From contig JASBVG010000105.1 in assembly GCA_030147505.1 (NCBI GenBank), positions 27,197-91,196 on the forward strand: 64,000 nucleotides of DNA, given 5' to 3'. The notes below the pieces were generated by a model. The model saw only the letters and a list, made by a program, of their open reading frames with translations. It did no database searches and was not told the origin of the DNA. Source of the DNA: Tardiphaga sp. Lineage in GTDB: Bacteria; Pseudomonadota; Alphaproteobacteria; Rhizobiales; Xanthobacteraceae. Shown in pieces: positions 33,893-45,500 of the stretch; position 1 is the first letter of the stretch; every line of letters begins with the position of its first letter. A program made the position numbers and the translations under genes.

Positions 33893-34588
33893 GTGTTAGC
33901 TGCTTCCCAGCAGCGTACAACTTGGGTCAGGCGATGGCGGGGGAAGGTTCTCAGAACGCTTGTTGCCCTAGTTGCTCTGGCAGGTTCCGCATTTCCCGAA
34001 AATGCCGCGATCACGTTCGATATCCCTGCTCAATCTCTCGCCACGGCGATCGAGCGCTTTAGCGAAACCACAGGGCAGGACTTGATCTACAACAGCAACC
34101 TTACATCCGGGCGCCGCTCTCACGAGGTGAGGGGGCAGTTCCAGATGGAGGTTGCTCTCGCAGTGCTGTTACAGAACACGGGTCTATTTGCGGAGCGAAC
34201 CGGCAATGGTTCGCTAATGCTGAGGTTGGCATCCCTCAAGCCAGAGCCTCACATGTCAGCGGCAATTAGCGATTTCTATGCGCGAATTCAATTGGGCTTG
34301 CGCGCAGCGCTCTGTGGCAACACCGAGGCGCGGCCCGGCCGGTATCGGATAGTGATGCGATTGTGGATCGATAGGACCGGACGCCTGAGGCACCACGAAT
34401 TGATTGGGTCCGGCGGGAGTCGACTGATTGACAGTGCCATCCAGCGCGCCATAAGTCGACTCGATGTCGGTGTGAGCCCTCCTGCGGATCTGGAGCAACC
34501 AGTCGTGATCGTCATTCAACCCCAGACCGGGCGCGTCACGATGGGATGCGACGATGCGGCAGCATTGTCGACGCAGACTGCGCCATGA
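33893..34588 (+). CDS. Exported STN-TonB-C signalling protein (VreA-like)
   Basis: The 231-residue protein starts with a membrane anchor or signal peptide (VLRTLVALVALAGSAF, about 19-34). An STN (secretin/TonB short N-terminal) domain follows at about 40-112: ITFDIPAQSLATAIERFSETTG ... VALAVLLQNTGL. The C-terminal half, about 125-215, resembles the TonB C-terminal fold: YARIQLGLRAAL, MRLWIDRTGRLRHHELIGSGG and LIDSAIQRAI. STN domains normally sit on TonB-dependent receptors and signal to FecR-type anti-sigma factors; here there is no barrel. This layout is known for VreA of the Pseudomonas PUMA3 system. The start is GTG. The stop overlaps the sigma-factor ATG (ATGA), so the two are coupled. 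Confidence 0.82.
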   Translation: MLAASQQRTTWVRRWRGKVLRTLVALVALAGSAFPENAAITFDIPAQSLATAIERFSETTGQDLIYNSNLTSGRRSHEVRGQFQMEVALAVLLQNTGLFAERTGNGSLMLRLASLKPEPHMSAAISDFYARIQLGLRAALCGNTEARPGRYRIVMRLWIDRTGRLRHHELIGSGGSRLIDSAIQRAISRLDVGVSPPADLEQPVVIVIQPQTGRVTMGCDDAAALSTQTAP

Positions 34589-35100
34589 ATGACGTCTCAC
34601 TTTCTGCGGTGCGTCGCCATCTGGTCGATCGTTACGACGAATTGAAGAGACGGCTGACACGGCGTCTCGGGTCCCCGGACCTCGCCGCCGATGCTCTGCA
34701 GGACGCATGGTTGCGAATCGAGCGTGTCGAAGCCATCGGCACTGTCCGCAATCCCGCCAACTACATCTTCGGGATCGCCATGAATGCCGCCCGCGATCGT
34801 ATGCGAGAGGCGAATACGCGTTATCTGAGTGCGGCCGAAGTGGACAGCCTGCTTGATATTCCCGATGACGCGCCGATGCCGTCGAATGTCGTCGAGATGC
34901 GTTCGGACTTGAGGTTACTGGAAACAGTGCTGTGCGAGTTGCCGTCGCGGCAAAGGGAGATCCTGCTGGCGGCGCGGCTCGACCAGATGCCCCGCGGCGA
35001 GATTGCCAGACGGTTCGGCATTTCGCTCAGCCTTGTCGAAAAAGAGCTTCAGCGCGCCCAAGAATATTGCCTCGCTCGCCGTGATAAATCGTTCAGATGA
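34585..35100 (+). CDS. ECF sigma factor (FecI/VreI-like)
   Basis: The 171-residue protein has the two sigma domains of an extracytoplasmic-function factor. Region 2 (about 20-80) contains DLAADALQDAWLRIERVE and RNPANYIFGIAMNAARDRMR. Region 4 (about 110-160) contains LPSRQREILLAARLDQMPRG and EIARRFGISLSLVEKELQRA. The ATG at 34585 overlaps the STN stop codon; an ATG at 34546 is in frame but would add 13 non-family residues and overlap the STN gene more. It should direct RNA polymerase to a promoter controlled by the STN/FecR signal, most likely that of the adhesin gene 1.4 kb downstream (inference). Confidence 0.88.
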   Translation: MNDVSLSAVRRHLVDRYDELKRRLTRRLGSPDLAADALQDAWLRIERVEAIGTVRNPANYIFGIAMNAARDRMREANTRYLSAAEVDSLLDIPDDAPMPSNVVEMRSDLRLLETVLCELPSRQREILLAARLDQMPRGEIARRFGISLSLVEKELQRAQEYCLARRDKSFR

Positions 35101-35211
35101 CGATGCGGAAACGGTACGCCAGAAACGTCTCACTATCGAGACCGGTTGCCCGATGCAAAGCATGGGGTCGGATCGTGACGAGGGAGAACTGTGTCGCAGC
35201 GAGGGACAACC

Positions 35212-36192
35212 ATGACCGCCGGTGAGCGCGACGATCTGAATCTCGATCCTATCAAGCGGGAAGCGATCGCTTGGGTTCGGAAGGTGACGTCGGGCACGGC
35301 GACACCCGCCGATGCCGAAGCTCTCCGGACCTGGCGCAGCAAGAGTCCCGACCACGCTGCTGCTTTCGCAACGGCCAGCCTGCTGTGGCGCGATCTCGGT
35401 CGGGCTGGCGAAAACCTCCGTCGCCGCGAACGCGAGCCCGCGCGCGCGTTGCTTGGCCGGCGTGCATTTATGGGCGGGAGCCTGGCCGCATCGGTGGCAG
35501 CTGGCGCCTATCTCGCCGTCCGGCCGCCGCTCGGTCTGTGGCCGTCCGCCAGCGAATTGTCCGCCGACTTCCGTACGGCCCCTGGGGAGCAACGCAACAT
35601 CGCTTATTCCGACGACGTCTCGATTCGGATGAACACGCGTACGAGTATTAAACGTCAGCCGTCCGAAGCCGGGACCGATCGCGTCCGTCTCGTGGCCGGC
35701 GAAGCGTCATTCGCGACCCTTCGAAAAGGCCATTTTCTATCGGTGATAGCCGCCGATAGTGAAATTGCAGCGACGGCCGCGCGCTTCGATGTGAGTTACC
35801 TCTTTGATGACGAGGGAGCGTCGGTTTGTGCCACATGCCTGGAAGGTGAACTGCGCGTTGTGCGCGGTGCTGAGAGCGCGCCGCTCGCTGCCGGTCAGCA
35901 ACTGCGTTATGGCACAAGCGGTGCCATGCAGGTGCGGCCCGTTGACATCGATGTCATCTCGGCCTGGCATCAAGGCGTACTGATTTTTCGCGCGACGCCG
36001 CTACGTGAGGCCGTCGCTCAGGTCAATCGCTATCGGTCGGGGCGCATTGTCGTAACCAATGCCGAACTCGGCCGGGTTCCCGTCAATGGTCGGTTTCGCG
36101 TGAGCAATATCGACGACATTCTCACTCAGTTCGAACAGGCATTTGGCGCCAAGCTACGGACGTTACCGGGCAATATTGTTTTGCTGAGCTGA
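35212..36192 (+). CDS. FecR-type anti-sigma factor / signal transducer (VreR-like)
   Basis: This is an inner-membrane protein that holds the ECF sigma factor and responds to the STN domain. The cytoplasmic DUF4880 segment lies at about 12-55 (REAIAWVRKVTSGTATPADA ... WRSKSPDHAAAF). The membrane helix is at about 86-103 after a twin Arg (RRAFMGGSLAASVAAGAYLA). The periplasmic FecR domain follows (FRTAPGEQRNIAYSDDVSIR ... VRLVAGEASF), and the C-terminal DUF4974/STN-like part is at about 240-325 (IFRATPLREAVAQVNRYR ... DILTQFEQAF). The ATG at 35212 has a well-spaced GAGGG site; a GTG at 35191 is the alternative and adds seven residues. It lies 111 bases after the sigma gene. Confidence 0.88.
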   Translation: MTAGERDDLNLDPIKREAIAWVRKVTSGTATPADAEALRTWRSKSPDHAAAFATASLLWRDLGRAGENLRRREREPARALLGRRAFMGGSLAASVAAGAYLAVRPPLGLWPSASELSADFRTAPGEQRNIAYSDDVSIRMNTRTSIKRQPSEAGTDRVRLVAGEASFATLRKGHFLSVIAADSEIAATAARFDVSYLFDDEGASVCATCLEGELRVVRGAESAPLAAGQQLRYGTSGAMQVRPVDIDVISAWHQGVLIFRATPLREAVAQVNRYRSGRIVVTNAELGRVPVNGRFRVSNIDDILTQFEQAFGAKLRTLPGNIVLLS

Positions 36193-36532
36193 CCGACCAC
36201 TGGCCTCTTGTCGCCTTCGCTTGCTTCGAAACTTGACACGAAAGTTTCATAAAAAATCCGTGAGGGTTTGGAAGCGAGCTCCCGTCACCCAGGTATGAAC
36301 AAAATGTTTCCGGTAACCGTCCGCAACGGCTGCCGGATGTTTGGGGCATGCCTGGTGTCTGACCATCCATCGTTGCTGGCTTCCGCTCTCGACAGCGTGC
36401 GCATCCACCCTCGCCAAGAGCGTTCGGTAGGTCTCGCTCGCGCGCGGACGCGTCTCCGCACGATGGAGTGGGCTGCCGGGCAATCCAATTTTTCTAGAAT
36501 CGCCGATACGCGCCTCGCTGAAAGGAATTTCC
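36193..36532. promoter_or_regulatory. Leader/promoter region of the second giant adhesin
   Basis: The 340 bases between fecR and the adhesin gene contain the inverted repeat GAAACTT (36228-36234)/AAGTTTC (36242-36248), followed by an A-rich run. It could terminate the signalling operon or hold an ECF-type -35 element (GAAACTT resembles the GGAACTT class). TTGACA at 36233-36238 lies inside it. A minus-strand frame across this region runs into the adhesin gene and has no family features. AAAGGAA precedes the adhesin ATG. Confidence 0.5.
36228..36248. promoter_or_regulatory. Inverted repeat between fecR-type gene and giant adhesin
   Basis: Seven-base perfect arms GAAACTT and AAGTTTC surround a seven-base loop, 36 bases after the fecR stop and 285 bases before the adhesin start, with six A residues at 36251-36256. 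Terminator, operator and ECF promoter element are all possible readings. Confidence 0.4.
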
Positions 36533-39500
36533 ATGTCCAATCAAGCCTTCCGCCGCCTGCGCGGTAGCTCCTCGAAGCGCCACATCTTGCTTGCCGGTGC
36601 GAGCGTCGCGGCGATGCTGCTGGCGGACGATGGGGCGTTGGCGCGATCATTGACTGGCGGCAGCGCCGGATTCGTATCGGCGCCGAGCCTTGCGTCCGAA
36701 GTGGCGACGCAGACGGCTGCGCAAGCTGCCATTGCCGCACGCAAGACGCAGGATTCGCTCGCGCGCGCGGCCAGGGCGATGCAGGACATGCAAAGCGTTC
36801 AGGCCGCGGCGCGTGCGGCCGCTGCGGCACGACAGACGTCGCTGACGGCGCCAGTCGCTGTGCCCGATGGTCTCGGGGCCGGCGGACTGTTGCCGAATAT
36901 GTCGGCCGGCTGGAGCGGCGCCAACGCGCCGGCGGAAAGCCCCGACAAGACCCAGGTCGGGATCCGCCAGACCCAGGCGCAGGCGATTCTCAATTGGCAG
37001 AGTTTCAATGTAGGAGCGCGCACGACGCTGACCTTCGATCAGCAGGGCAATGCAGGCTGGGTTGCGCTCAATCGCGTCAGCAACGCCACGGCGCCGAGCC
37101 AGATCCTCGGCAATATCAAGGCCGATGGTCAGGTCTACATCATCAATCAGAGTGGCATCATCTTCGGCGGCAACAGCCAGATCAATGTCGGCGCGTTGAT
37201 CGCATCCACCGCCGGTATCACCGACGCCCAGTTCACTAACGCTGGCATCTATTCGGTGCAGTCCGGCGCAACTTATATGCCGAGCTTCACCGCCGCCGGC
37301 GGCAAGGTGGTGGTGGAAGCAGGGGCTGCGATCAATACGCGTGCGCCGTCTTCGGTGACATCTGGCGGCGGCTTCGTGCTGCTGATCGGATCAGGCGTAG
37401 AGAACAGCGGCTCGATCGGCACGCCGAAGGGTCAGACCATTCTCGCAGCAGGCGATGATTTCGTCATCCGTCCGGGTTTTGGCACGCAGGCCAACACGAC
37501 ATCGACCACCCGCGGCAACGAGATCGCGCCGGTGATGGCCGTCGGCAGCAGCAGCGGCGCGGTCACCAATAGCGGCCTCATCTTCGCCCAGCAGGGCGAC
37601 ATTACGCTGGCCGGGCGCAGCATCGCCCAGAACGGCGCGCTGATCGCGACCACCTCGGTCAATACCCGCGGGACCATCCATCTGCTCAATTCGGCCTCCG
37701 ACAGCAATGGCAGCATCACACTCGGTGCTGCCGGCCTCATGGCCGTGCTGCCGGAACTCGACAGCAGCGAGACCGCACTCGACAGCCAGCGCGACGCGCT
37801 GATCGCCGCATCCACAGCGGCAAACTTCGCCCGTGCCGGCAGCGCAACCGGCGCCTTCGACAATCTGTCATTACTTGCCGATCGCCAGGATCAGTCGCGC
37901 GTCGAGATCGTCACCGGCGGCATGGTGACATTCAAGGGCGGCTCCTATACGGCGGCCCAAGGCGGCCAGATCGCGGTCTCCGCCGGCACGCGCGTTGTCA
38001 CCGAGGATGGCGCCGTGCTGGATGCGTCCGGCATCCGCAATGTCGCGCTGGCGATGGCGTCGAACAATGTGAAGGTCAACGTCCAGGGCAATGAACTCCG
38101 GGATTCCCCGCAGAACCGCGATTCCGACGTGCTCAAGAGCAACGATGTCTGGATCGATGTGCGCAGCCTGACTCTAGTGCCGGCCGGTACCGGCGGCTAT
38201 GCCTCGGATCGCTACTACACGGCGGGTGGCCTGCTCGAGGTCGGCGGCTATCTCGGGACGACCGCGCACAAGATCGGCGAATGGACCGCGGTGGGCGGCA
38301 GCATCACGCTCAGCGCGCCGGAAGTCATCGCGCAGAAGGGCGCAACCTTCGACATTTCCGGCGGCTCGCTCGATTATGCCGCGGGCTGGATCCGTTCCAC
38401 CAATCTGATCGGCAGCGACGGCCGCCGCTACAGCGTCGATCAGGCGCCGGCGGACATGAGTTTTGTCAGCTTTGCCGGCGGGTTCGTGCGCGCGCATAAC
38501 ATCCAGGGCAAGCAGGACGACCGCCTGACGGAAATCTGGACCACGGTATTCGACCGCGGCCGCACCTCGCTGCGCTGGGAGGACGGCTATACGGTCGGCC
38601 GCGATGCCGGCCGGCTGATCCTGTCGACGCCGACATCGGTCTTCGAAGGCACGATCCTCGCGGACACGATCGAGGGCGACCGCCAGGGCACGAAGCGTGC
38701 TGCGGGCATCACCGACGGCTACAAGGTCACCCAGACCACGGTGGCGCAGAACGGCACGCTGGCGCTCGGGCAATATGATGGCCGCGGCCTGGTCGGCGGT
38801 GCCGACAGCGATGTGGTGTTCGGCAATATTCCGGATATTACCGCGGGACGCGATCCCGAAACGGCCACTTACATCGACCGCAAGAACACGGCGTGGTTCG
38901 ATGTCGACCGGGTCAATGCAGCCAAGCTCGGCGGCATCGACATTGCCAGCAAGCGCAGCATCACGGTCGATGCACCGCTGCAGACCGCTGATGGCGGCGT
39001 GGTGACGTTCAAGGCGCCAAATGTCACGCTCAGCAGCGATTTGACGGTTCACAGCGGCACCGTCGCGCTCGGCAATATCATGAGCGCGCTGCTGGCCGGA
39101 AACGGCGCCGTCCAATCCTGGGCACTGACAGATGCGGAGGGCAACGCGCAGGTGACGATCGGCGAGGGGGCGATTGTCGACCTCACAGGTGCATGGTCCG
39201 ACCTTGCGACGACCGGCAATGCCGGTCGCGCCGTCCTTAATGGTGGCACGCTTACCGTCGCGACGACCGGTAGCATCACGCTCGCACAAGGCAGCGTGGT
39301 CGATGTGTCGTCCGGTGCTACGCACAGCGTTCTCGGCAAGTTCACGGGTGGTCGGGGCGGCAGCGTCAGCCTGATCACCAATGACTTCGAAAACCTGCCC
39401 ACTGGCGGCTTCAATACCACGCCGCGCGAAGCCCGGCTGATCCTGAACGGCGCCATCTACGGCTACGGTTTCACTGGCGGCGGCACGGTCACGCTCAATG

Positions 39501-42500
39501 CAGCGCAGAAGATCGTAATTGGCGGCGGTGCCGCAATGGGTGACTTGCAGCTCGATCCTGCGCTGTTCGCCTCGGGTTTCAGCGCCTATGACGTCACCGG
39601 CATCGGCGGCGTCACGATATCGGATGGAACGCAGATCGCACCGGTGGTGCCGGTCTATCGTTTGACGGATGCCGGAGCCGCGGAGGTCTGGCTGCCGCAA
39701 CTGACGACGTCTGACGCGCTTGGCCGGAGCATTACCCGCCGCGCAGGCGCGGACATCACATTCGCAGCCACCAACGGCGACTTTACGCTCGGCAAGGGCG
39801 CAGTGATCACGGTCGATCCCGGCCACAACGTCAACATCTATGCCTATAACCAGACCACCATCGACGGTACGATCATCGCCAAGGGCGGCAGCATTCTCGT
39901 CGGTCAGGCGCAGCTCTTTCCGGGTGAATGGCGTCAGCTCGGCGGCAACGGCCTTTTCTCGCTGACGCGTTCGATCTGGATCGGCAGCGATGCGGTGCTC
40001 GACGTATCAGGCTATGCATTGACCGTGACCGATATCCATGGCCGCACATCCGGCACCGTGGCCGATGGTGGTAGCATCGCGCTTGGCGGTGCCAACAATA
40101 TCGGTGGTGACGCCTTCGTGGTCATCCGTCCGGGCGCAATACTGGATGCATCGGGTACCTCGGCCACGATCGATCTCATCGACGGCAATACGGCGATGCC
40201 GGTGCTTGTCGCCAGCGACGGTGGCTCGATTGCTCTGAGCTCCAACAACGGCATCTATAATGACGGAACGTTGCGCGCTGCAGCGGGCGGCGCCGGTGCG
40301 TGGGGCGGCACGCTGAGCATGACGCTGATCAGCAGGCTCTATGCGCCCTCCACCGGCGTCGGCGGCACGGATATTCCCGGCGCGGTGCCGGAGGGGTTGC
40401 GAAAACTGCGCAACATCACCATCACCCAGCAGCGCGAGGTCAGCGGACTCGGCAGCGGCGTGTTGCCGGGGCAAGCGGATGCCAGCCTCGTGGTCGGCAC
40501 GGCCGCGATCTCGGCCGAGCAGATCGCACAAGGCGGGTTCGGATCGGTGGCGCTCAAGACCGCCGACATGTTCGTGTTCAAGGGTGACGTCAATCTCGTG
40601 CTGCCGCGCAGCCTGACGCTGTCGGGCGGCTTGCTCGTGGTGAACGATTCGACACCCGACATCGCCGTCGCGCTGGCGGCGCCCTATGTGAAGATCGACG
40701 GCTTCACCGAAGTCCAAGGCGGCGACCGTCAGTGGCGCGCCAGCATCAACCAGGTGGTCATGAGCCACAAGCCGAGCCCGAGCAGTTTCTCGGTCGATGC
40801 TGATCTGCTCGACATCACCGGCGGTCTCCGCTTCGGCTCCACCGGCGCTCAGGGCAGCGGCTATCTGACCTGGGACGGCGTTCATACCCAGGATCCCGGT
40901 ATCAGGGTCGACTATGCGGGCTTCGCGCAAGTCAATCTGACCAGCCACGGCGACATCCGGTTCGGCAATGGCGTACTGAATGCGACGGGCAACAAGATCG
41001 GCGGAGAGATCAGGACCGGCGGCGATCTCACGCTGACCGCCGCGCAGATCTATCCGATGAGCAATGCCACTGTGAGCATCTATGCCGGACTGGTCTCGGT
41101 GGGGCCGAACGATGTCTTCGACACGACACCCCATACGATCACGATCCGCCGAAGCGGCAGCGAGCTGCCGCAGATGCCGGCTGCCGTGTTCGGCAGTCTG
41201 GGGCTGAGCGCGCTGGTGATCGATCAGGGCGGCGTGCTGCGCGCGCCGCTCGGCATTATCGGCTTCAACAATGGCGTCGGCGGCGTCGCGGCGCCGACTA
41301 GCGCGGTCACCTTCCGTGCCGGCAGCATCACATCGGCGAGCGCCGGCGGGCTGATCATGCCGCTCGGCGGAACCGCCGATAGCGTGAGCTACGATGGCGG
41401 TGGCAAGCTGATCAATCTCGCGGCAATGATGAACGGCGACAGTATCTTCACCAAGATATCCGTCGCGGGCAATTCCATTGTTGCCGAACCCGGTGCGCTG
41501 CTCGATGTCTCCGGCGGCGGCACGCTGACCGGCGCCGGTTTCGTCTCCGGCCGTGGCGGCTCGGTGGATGTCTTGAAGACGGCACTCGTCAATGCCAATC
41601 CGGCCTATGCCAAGATCAGCGCCAAGGCCGATCAGGTCTTTGCGATCATGCCGGGTTATGCTTCGGCCTACGCGCCACTCGTCGCCACCAACGGCGCCGG
41701 CGATCCCGGCATTGGCCGCCAGATCACCATTCCGGCCGGTGTGCCCGGTCTGCCGGCCGGTACCTATACGCTGCTGCCGTCGAGCTACGCGTTGCTGCCC
41801 GGTGCCTTCCGTGTCGAGCTCGGGGCCAGCAGCAATATCAGCCGCGCGCCGCTGACGCTGGCGAATGGCAGCACGGTGACTTCAGCCGTGCTCGGCATCG
41901 CCAATTCCAGCATCCGCGACGCGTTGCCGACGCAGATCATCCTGTCGTCCGGGACGGCGGTTCGCAGCTATTCGCAATATAACGAGACCAGCTATGCCGA
42001 TTTTGCGCGCACGCAGGCGGCGCAGTTCGACAATGTCCGGCCGCGGCTGCCCGACGATGGCGGTGTGCTCGAAATCAGCCTCGGTGCATCCACCGGCGCG
42101 CCGCAACTGACCTTTGCCGGCACCGCGAAATTTGATCCGGTCAATGATGGCATCGCCGGCAGCCTGATGATCACGTCATCGGCACAAAACGGCATCATCG
42201 ATATCACTGCGCCGGGGGCGGCGCCGATCATCGGCCATACCACCATCTCCTCGGCCGACATCAACGCGTTCCATGCGGCGTCGCTGTTCATCGGCGGCGG
42301 CTTCTACTACAACAAGCCGGGCTCGACCGCGACTACGGGCTCGGTCGTGACCGAAGCCAGCGGTGTCACGCTGATCCCCAAAGTTGTCGGCGTCAATTCG
42401 GCAATCACCTTCGGCGACGGCGCGGAATTGCGTGCGGGGCAGGTGTTCTTGATTGGCGCCTCGATCAGCGTTGCGGGCAGCGCCGTGATCGACACGCGCG

Positions 42501-45500
42501 GCCAGAGCAAGGCCGGGCTGGATTCCAGCCTCGGCTATCTGTTCCAGGGCGGAAACTTCCTTGCAGTCACCAATGGGCGGCTGAACTTCCTGCCGCCCTC
42601 CGGCACCGGAAGCATGACCATCGCCAGCGGTGCCTCGCTGCTGACCGAGGGCGGCATTGTCATCGGCGCACCGGGGTCGCTCGCTATGGGCGACGTCAAT
42701 TTCGGCGCCCGCTATCTCAGCGTCACGCTGAATACGATCAATGCCGGAGATCCGGCTGCGCTGGCTGCGGCGCAGGCCGCAGGCGTGTTGCCGACCGGCT
42801 GGACGCTCAATCAGGCCGCACTGGACCGGTTGCTGCGGCCGTCATCGACTGCCGGCGTTCCGGCTCTGGAGCAGCTCGCACTCACCGTCGGCGGCTCGAT
42901 CAATCTGTTCGGTAATGTCACGCTCGATGCGCGCAGCCAGTCGGCTGCCGGCGTCGAATTCGTGCTCAACACGCCCGCTATCTATGGTCTCGGCACGTCG
43001 GCCGAGACGTCGACGATCATTGCAGATCGCCTGGTCTGGAATGGCATCCGCACCGGCTATTTTGATCCCGGAGGCACCGGCACGTCACATTATGGTGTTC
43101 AGCCGCCGGCGGCGATCACGCCCAATGGCGCAGGCACCGGTGCGGGCAATCTCGTCCTGCAGGCGCAGGACGTCACATTCGGATACGGCAGCGACAGCCG
43201 CCCGACCGATGGCGTCACGCTGGGTCGCATCGCGGTCGGCTTCGCCAATGTCGCGATCAACGCGACGAACCGTATCGCCGGCAATAGCGACGGCACGCTG
43301 TCGATCGGCCAGAGCAAGGATTCGTCCGGCAAGCTGATCGGCGGCAATCTGACGCTAACGGCGCCACTGCTCACAGCCGAAGCCGGGGCCACTATCGATT
43401 ATTCCGCCGGTGGCGCGCTTCGCGCCGTGACGCCGGCTGGTGTCGCGCCGACCGATACGTCTGTAGTCGCGGATCAGGGCGGCACGCTGTCGTTCAAGGG
43501 TGACAGCGTGTTCGTCGGTACGGCCCTTGCGTTGCCCAGCGGCAAGCTGACGCTGACCGCTACCGGCGATATCATTGTCGGCGCCGATGCTCGCATCGAT
43601 CTCGCCGGCCGCGCCATCGCGTTCTACGACGTCACCAAATATGGCTGGGGCGGCGATCTGGTGATGCAGAGCAAGAGTGGCAGCATCATCCAGACAGCCG
43701 GTGCGCTGATCGATGTCTCGGCAGCCTATAATCAGGCCGGATCGATCGCAGCCGTTGCCGATGGCGGCGCGATCGCGCTGAATGGCACGCTGCGCGGCAG
43801 CTCGGCGTATGAAGCGCAAAGCGGCAGCATCGCCCTGCGTGCGGCCAGCCTTGGCGATTTTGCCGCGCTTAACGCCATGCTGAGTCAGACCGGCTTCTTC
43901 GCCAGCCGCGCCTTTGTGCTGAAGCAGGGGGATCTCGTGGTCGGCGACGGCGTGCGTGCGCATAACGTGTCGATCTCGGTGGACAATGGCAGCCTGACCG
44001 TGACCGGCACCATCGATGCGTCTGGCGCGAAGCCTGGCAACATCCGCCTCGCGGCGCGTGATGATCTCACGCTGGCCTCGTCGTCCGTGCTCGATACTCA
44101 TAGCACCGTGCTGCAGACCGACAGCTACGGCGCGCCGATCCAGGCCAACAACACGGCGCATGTGGAGCTCACTTCCGCGAGCGGTTGGGTCAATCTTGCG
44201 CCTGGTGCAACGATCGACATGCGGTCTGCGGATGGCGCAGCGCGCGGCAAGCTCGAGATCAATGCGCCGCGGCTCGGCACCGGCAGCAGCGCGACGGGCC
44301 CGGATGCGCCGGCCAATGCCATCGGCGACGACATCGCCATTTCAGCATCCGGCCCGCTGAACATCCGCGGCGCAGCCTCCATCGCCGTCAACGGCTTCGC
44401 GACCTACACCAATGCGCCCGCCGATCCGGATGCCGCCCATGGTCAGATCATCGATCAGGCCTGGCTCGATCTGATCCATCAGGACTCGACGGCGTTCTAC
44501 AATAGTGCGCTTGCCAATACGAATCTGCAGAACAGGCTTGCCGGGCTGAAAAACATCAACGGCGCGGAATTCCATTTGAGGCCCGGCGTTACCATTGCCA
44601 GTGCGACACCTGATGGCAATCTCACCACCAAGGGCGACCTCGATTTCTCGAATTATCGCTACGGCACGGGCGCCGACACGCTCAACCACAGCGGCCTCGG
44701 CGAAGTCGGCGTCATCAATTTCCGCGCCGGCGGCACGCTGACGGTCAAGGGCAGCATCAATGACGGCTTCACGCCGCCACCGGTCTCGCCTGACGCTTTG
44801 GTCACGTTGTTCTCGGGAACGTTGGGGGGCGACTATACGGTGACCACGGCCGGTGTGACATTGTCAGGAGGCTGGACTCTTGGCGGCACTGGTGACGATG
44901 GACAGCCTCCACTGTTGCTCCCGGTCGCGCTGCCGCTGCCGCAAGACGGCGGAGGCTTCTATTTCAACTGGGAGCCCACGGTAAACCATCCGCTTCCCAT
45001 CGATATCCCGCTGGCCTCGGAATTTACGATCACTGGCAGCGGCATGCCGATCGGCGGAGAGATCCGCGACAATCATGGAAATATCATGTACCGCGCCACG
45101 GATGTCATCCCGGCCGGCAACCGCGTAAGGGTTCCAGCCGGCGGCGTGCTCGGCGCAGGTACGCACGACATCGGTGCGTGGAGCGGCATCGTCACTTCGC
45201 TGACGGTATGGCCAGCCAATACGGACATGACGATCCTGCTCGGCGGAACGATCACGCAGCCGATCCAACTTCCGGTGGGCACTGTGTTGCCCTACTATTT
45301 CGCACTCTCGGATATCACCTTGACCGGCCCGGGTGACCGCAAGGTCTGGGTGAGCTCTGCGATGCAGGCGCCGGGCGCGCAGTCCTGGTCGATGCGCCTT
45401 GTCGGTGGCGCCGATCTCGCTGGTGTCGACAGCCGCGCGCTGCAAGCGACGACTCAGCTTGCGAATGGCACAGGCAACGTCGTCCTCAGTGATCCGTACA

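Noticed and set aside
36285..36830. 181-codon minus-strand frame spanning the adhesin promoter
   Set aside because: It overlaps the adhesin signal-peptide region and is Arg/Pro/Ser-rich. No ribosome-binding site or family supports it.
37289..37300. TAAG tetrapeptide in TpsA2, the LapG cleavage type of site
   Set aside because: It falls in the N-terminal TPS/beta-helix region (about residue 253), not near the C-terminus where LapG cuts, so it is probably chance.
38174..39826. 550-codon minus-strand open frame opposite the second adhesin
   Set aside because: It lies entirely within the adhesin gene and its translation is Arg/Ala/Asp/His-rich without family motifs; it is an antisense shadow of GC-rich coding DNA.
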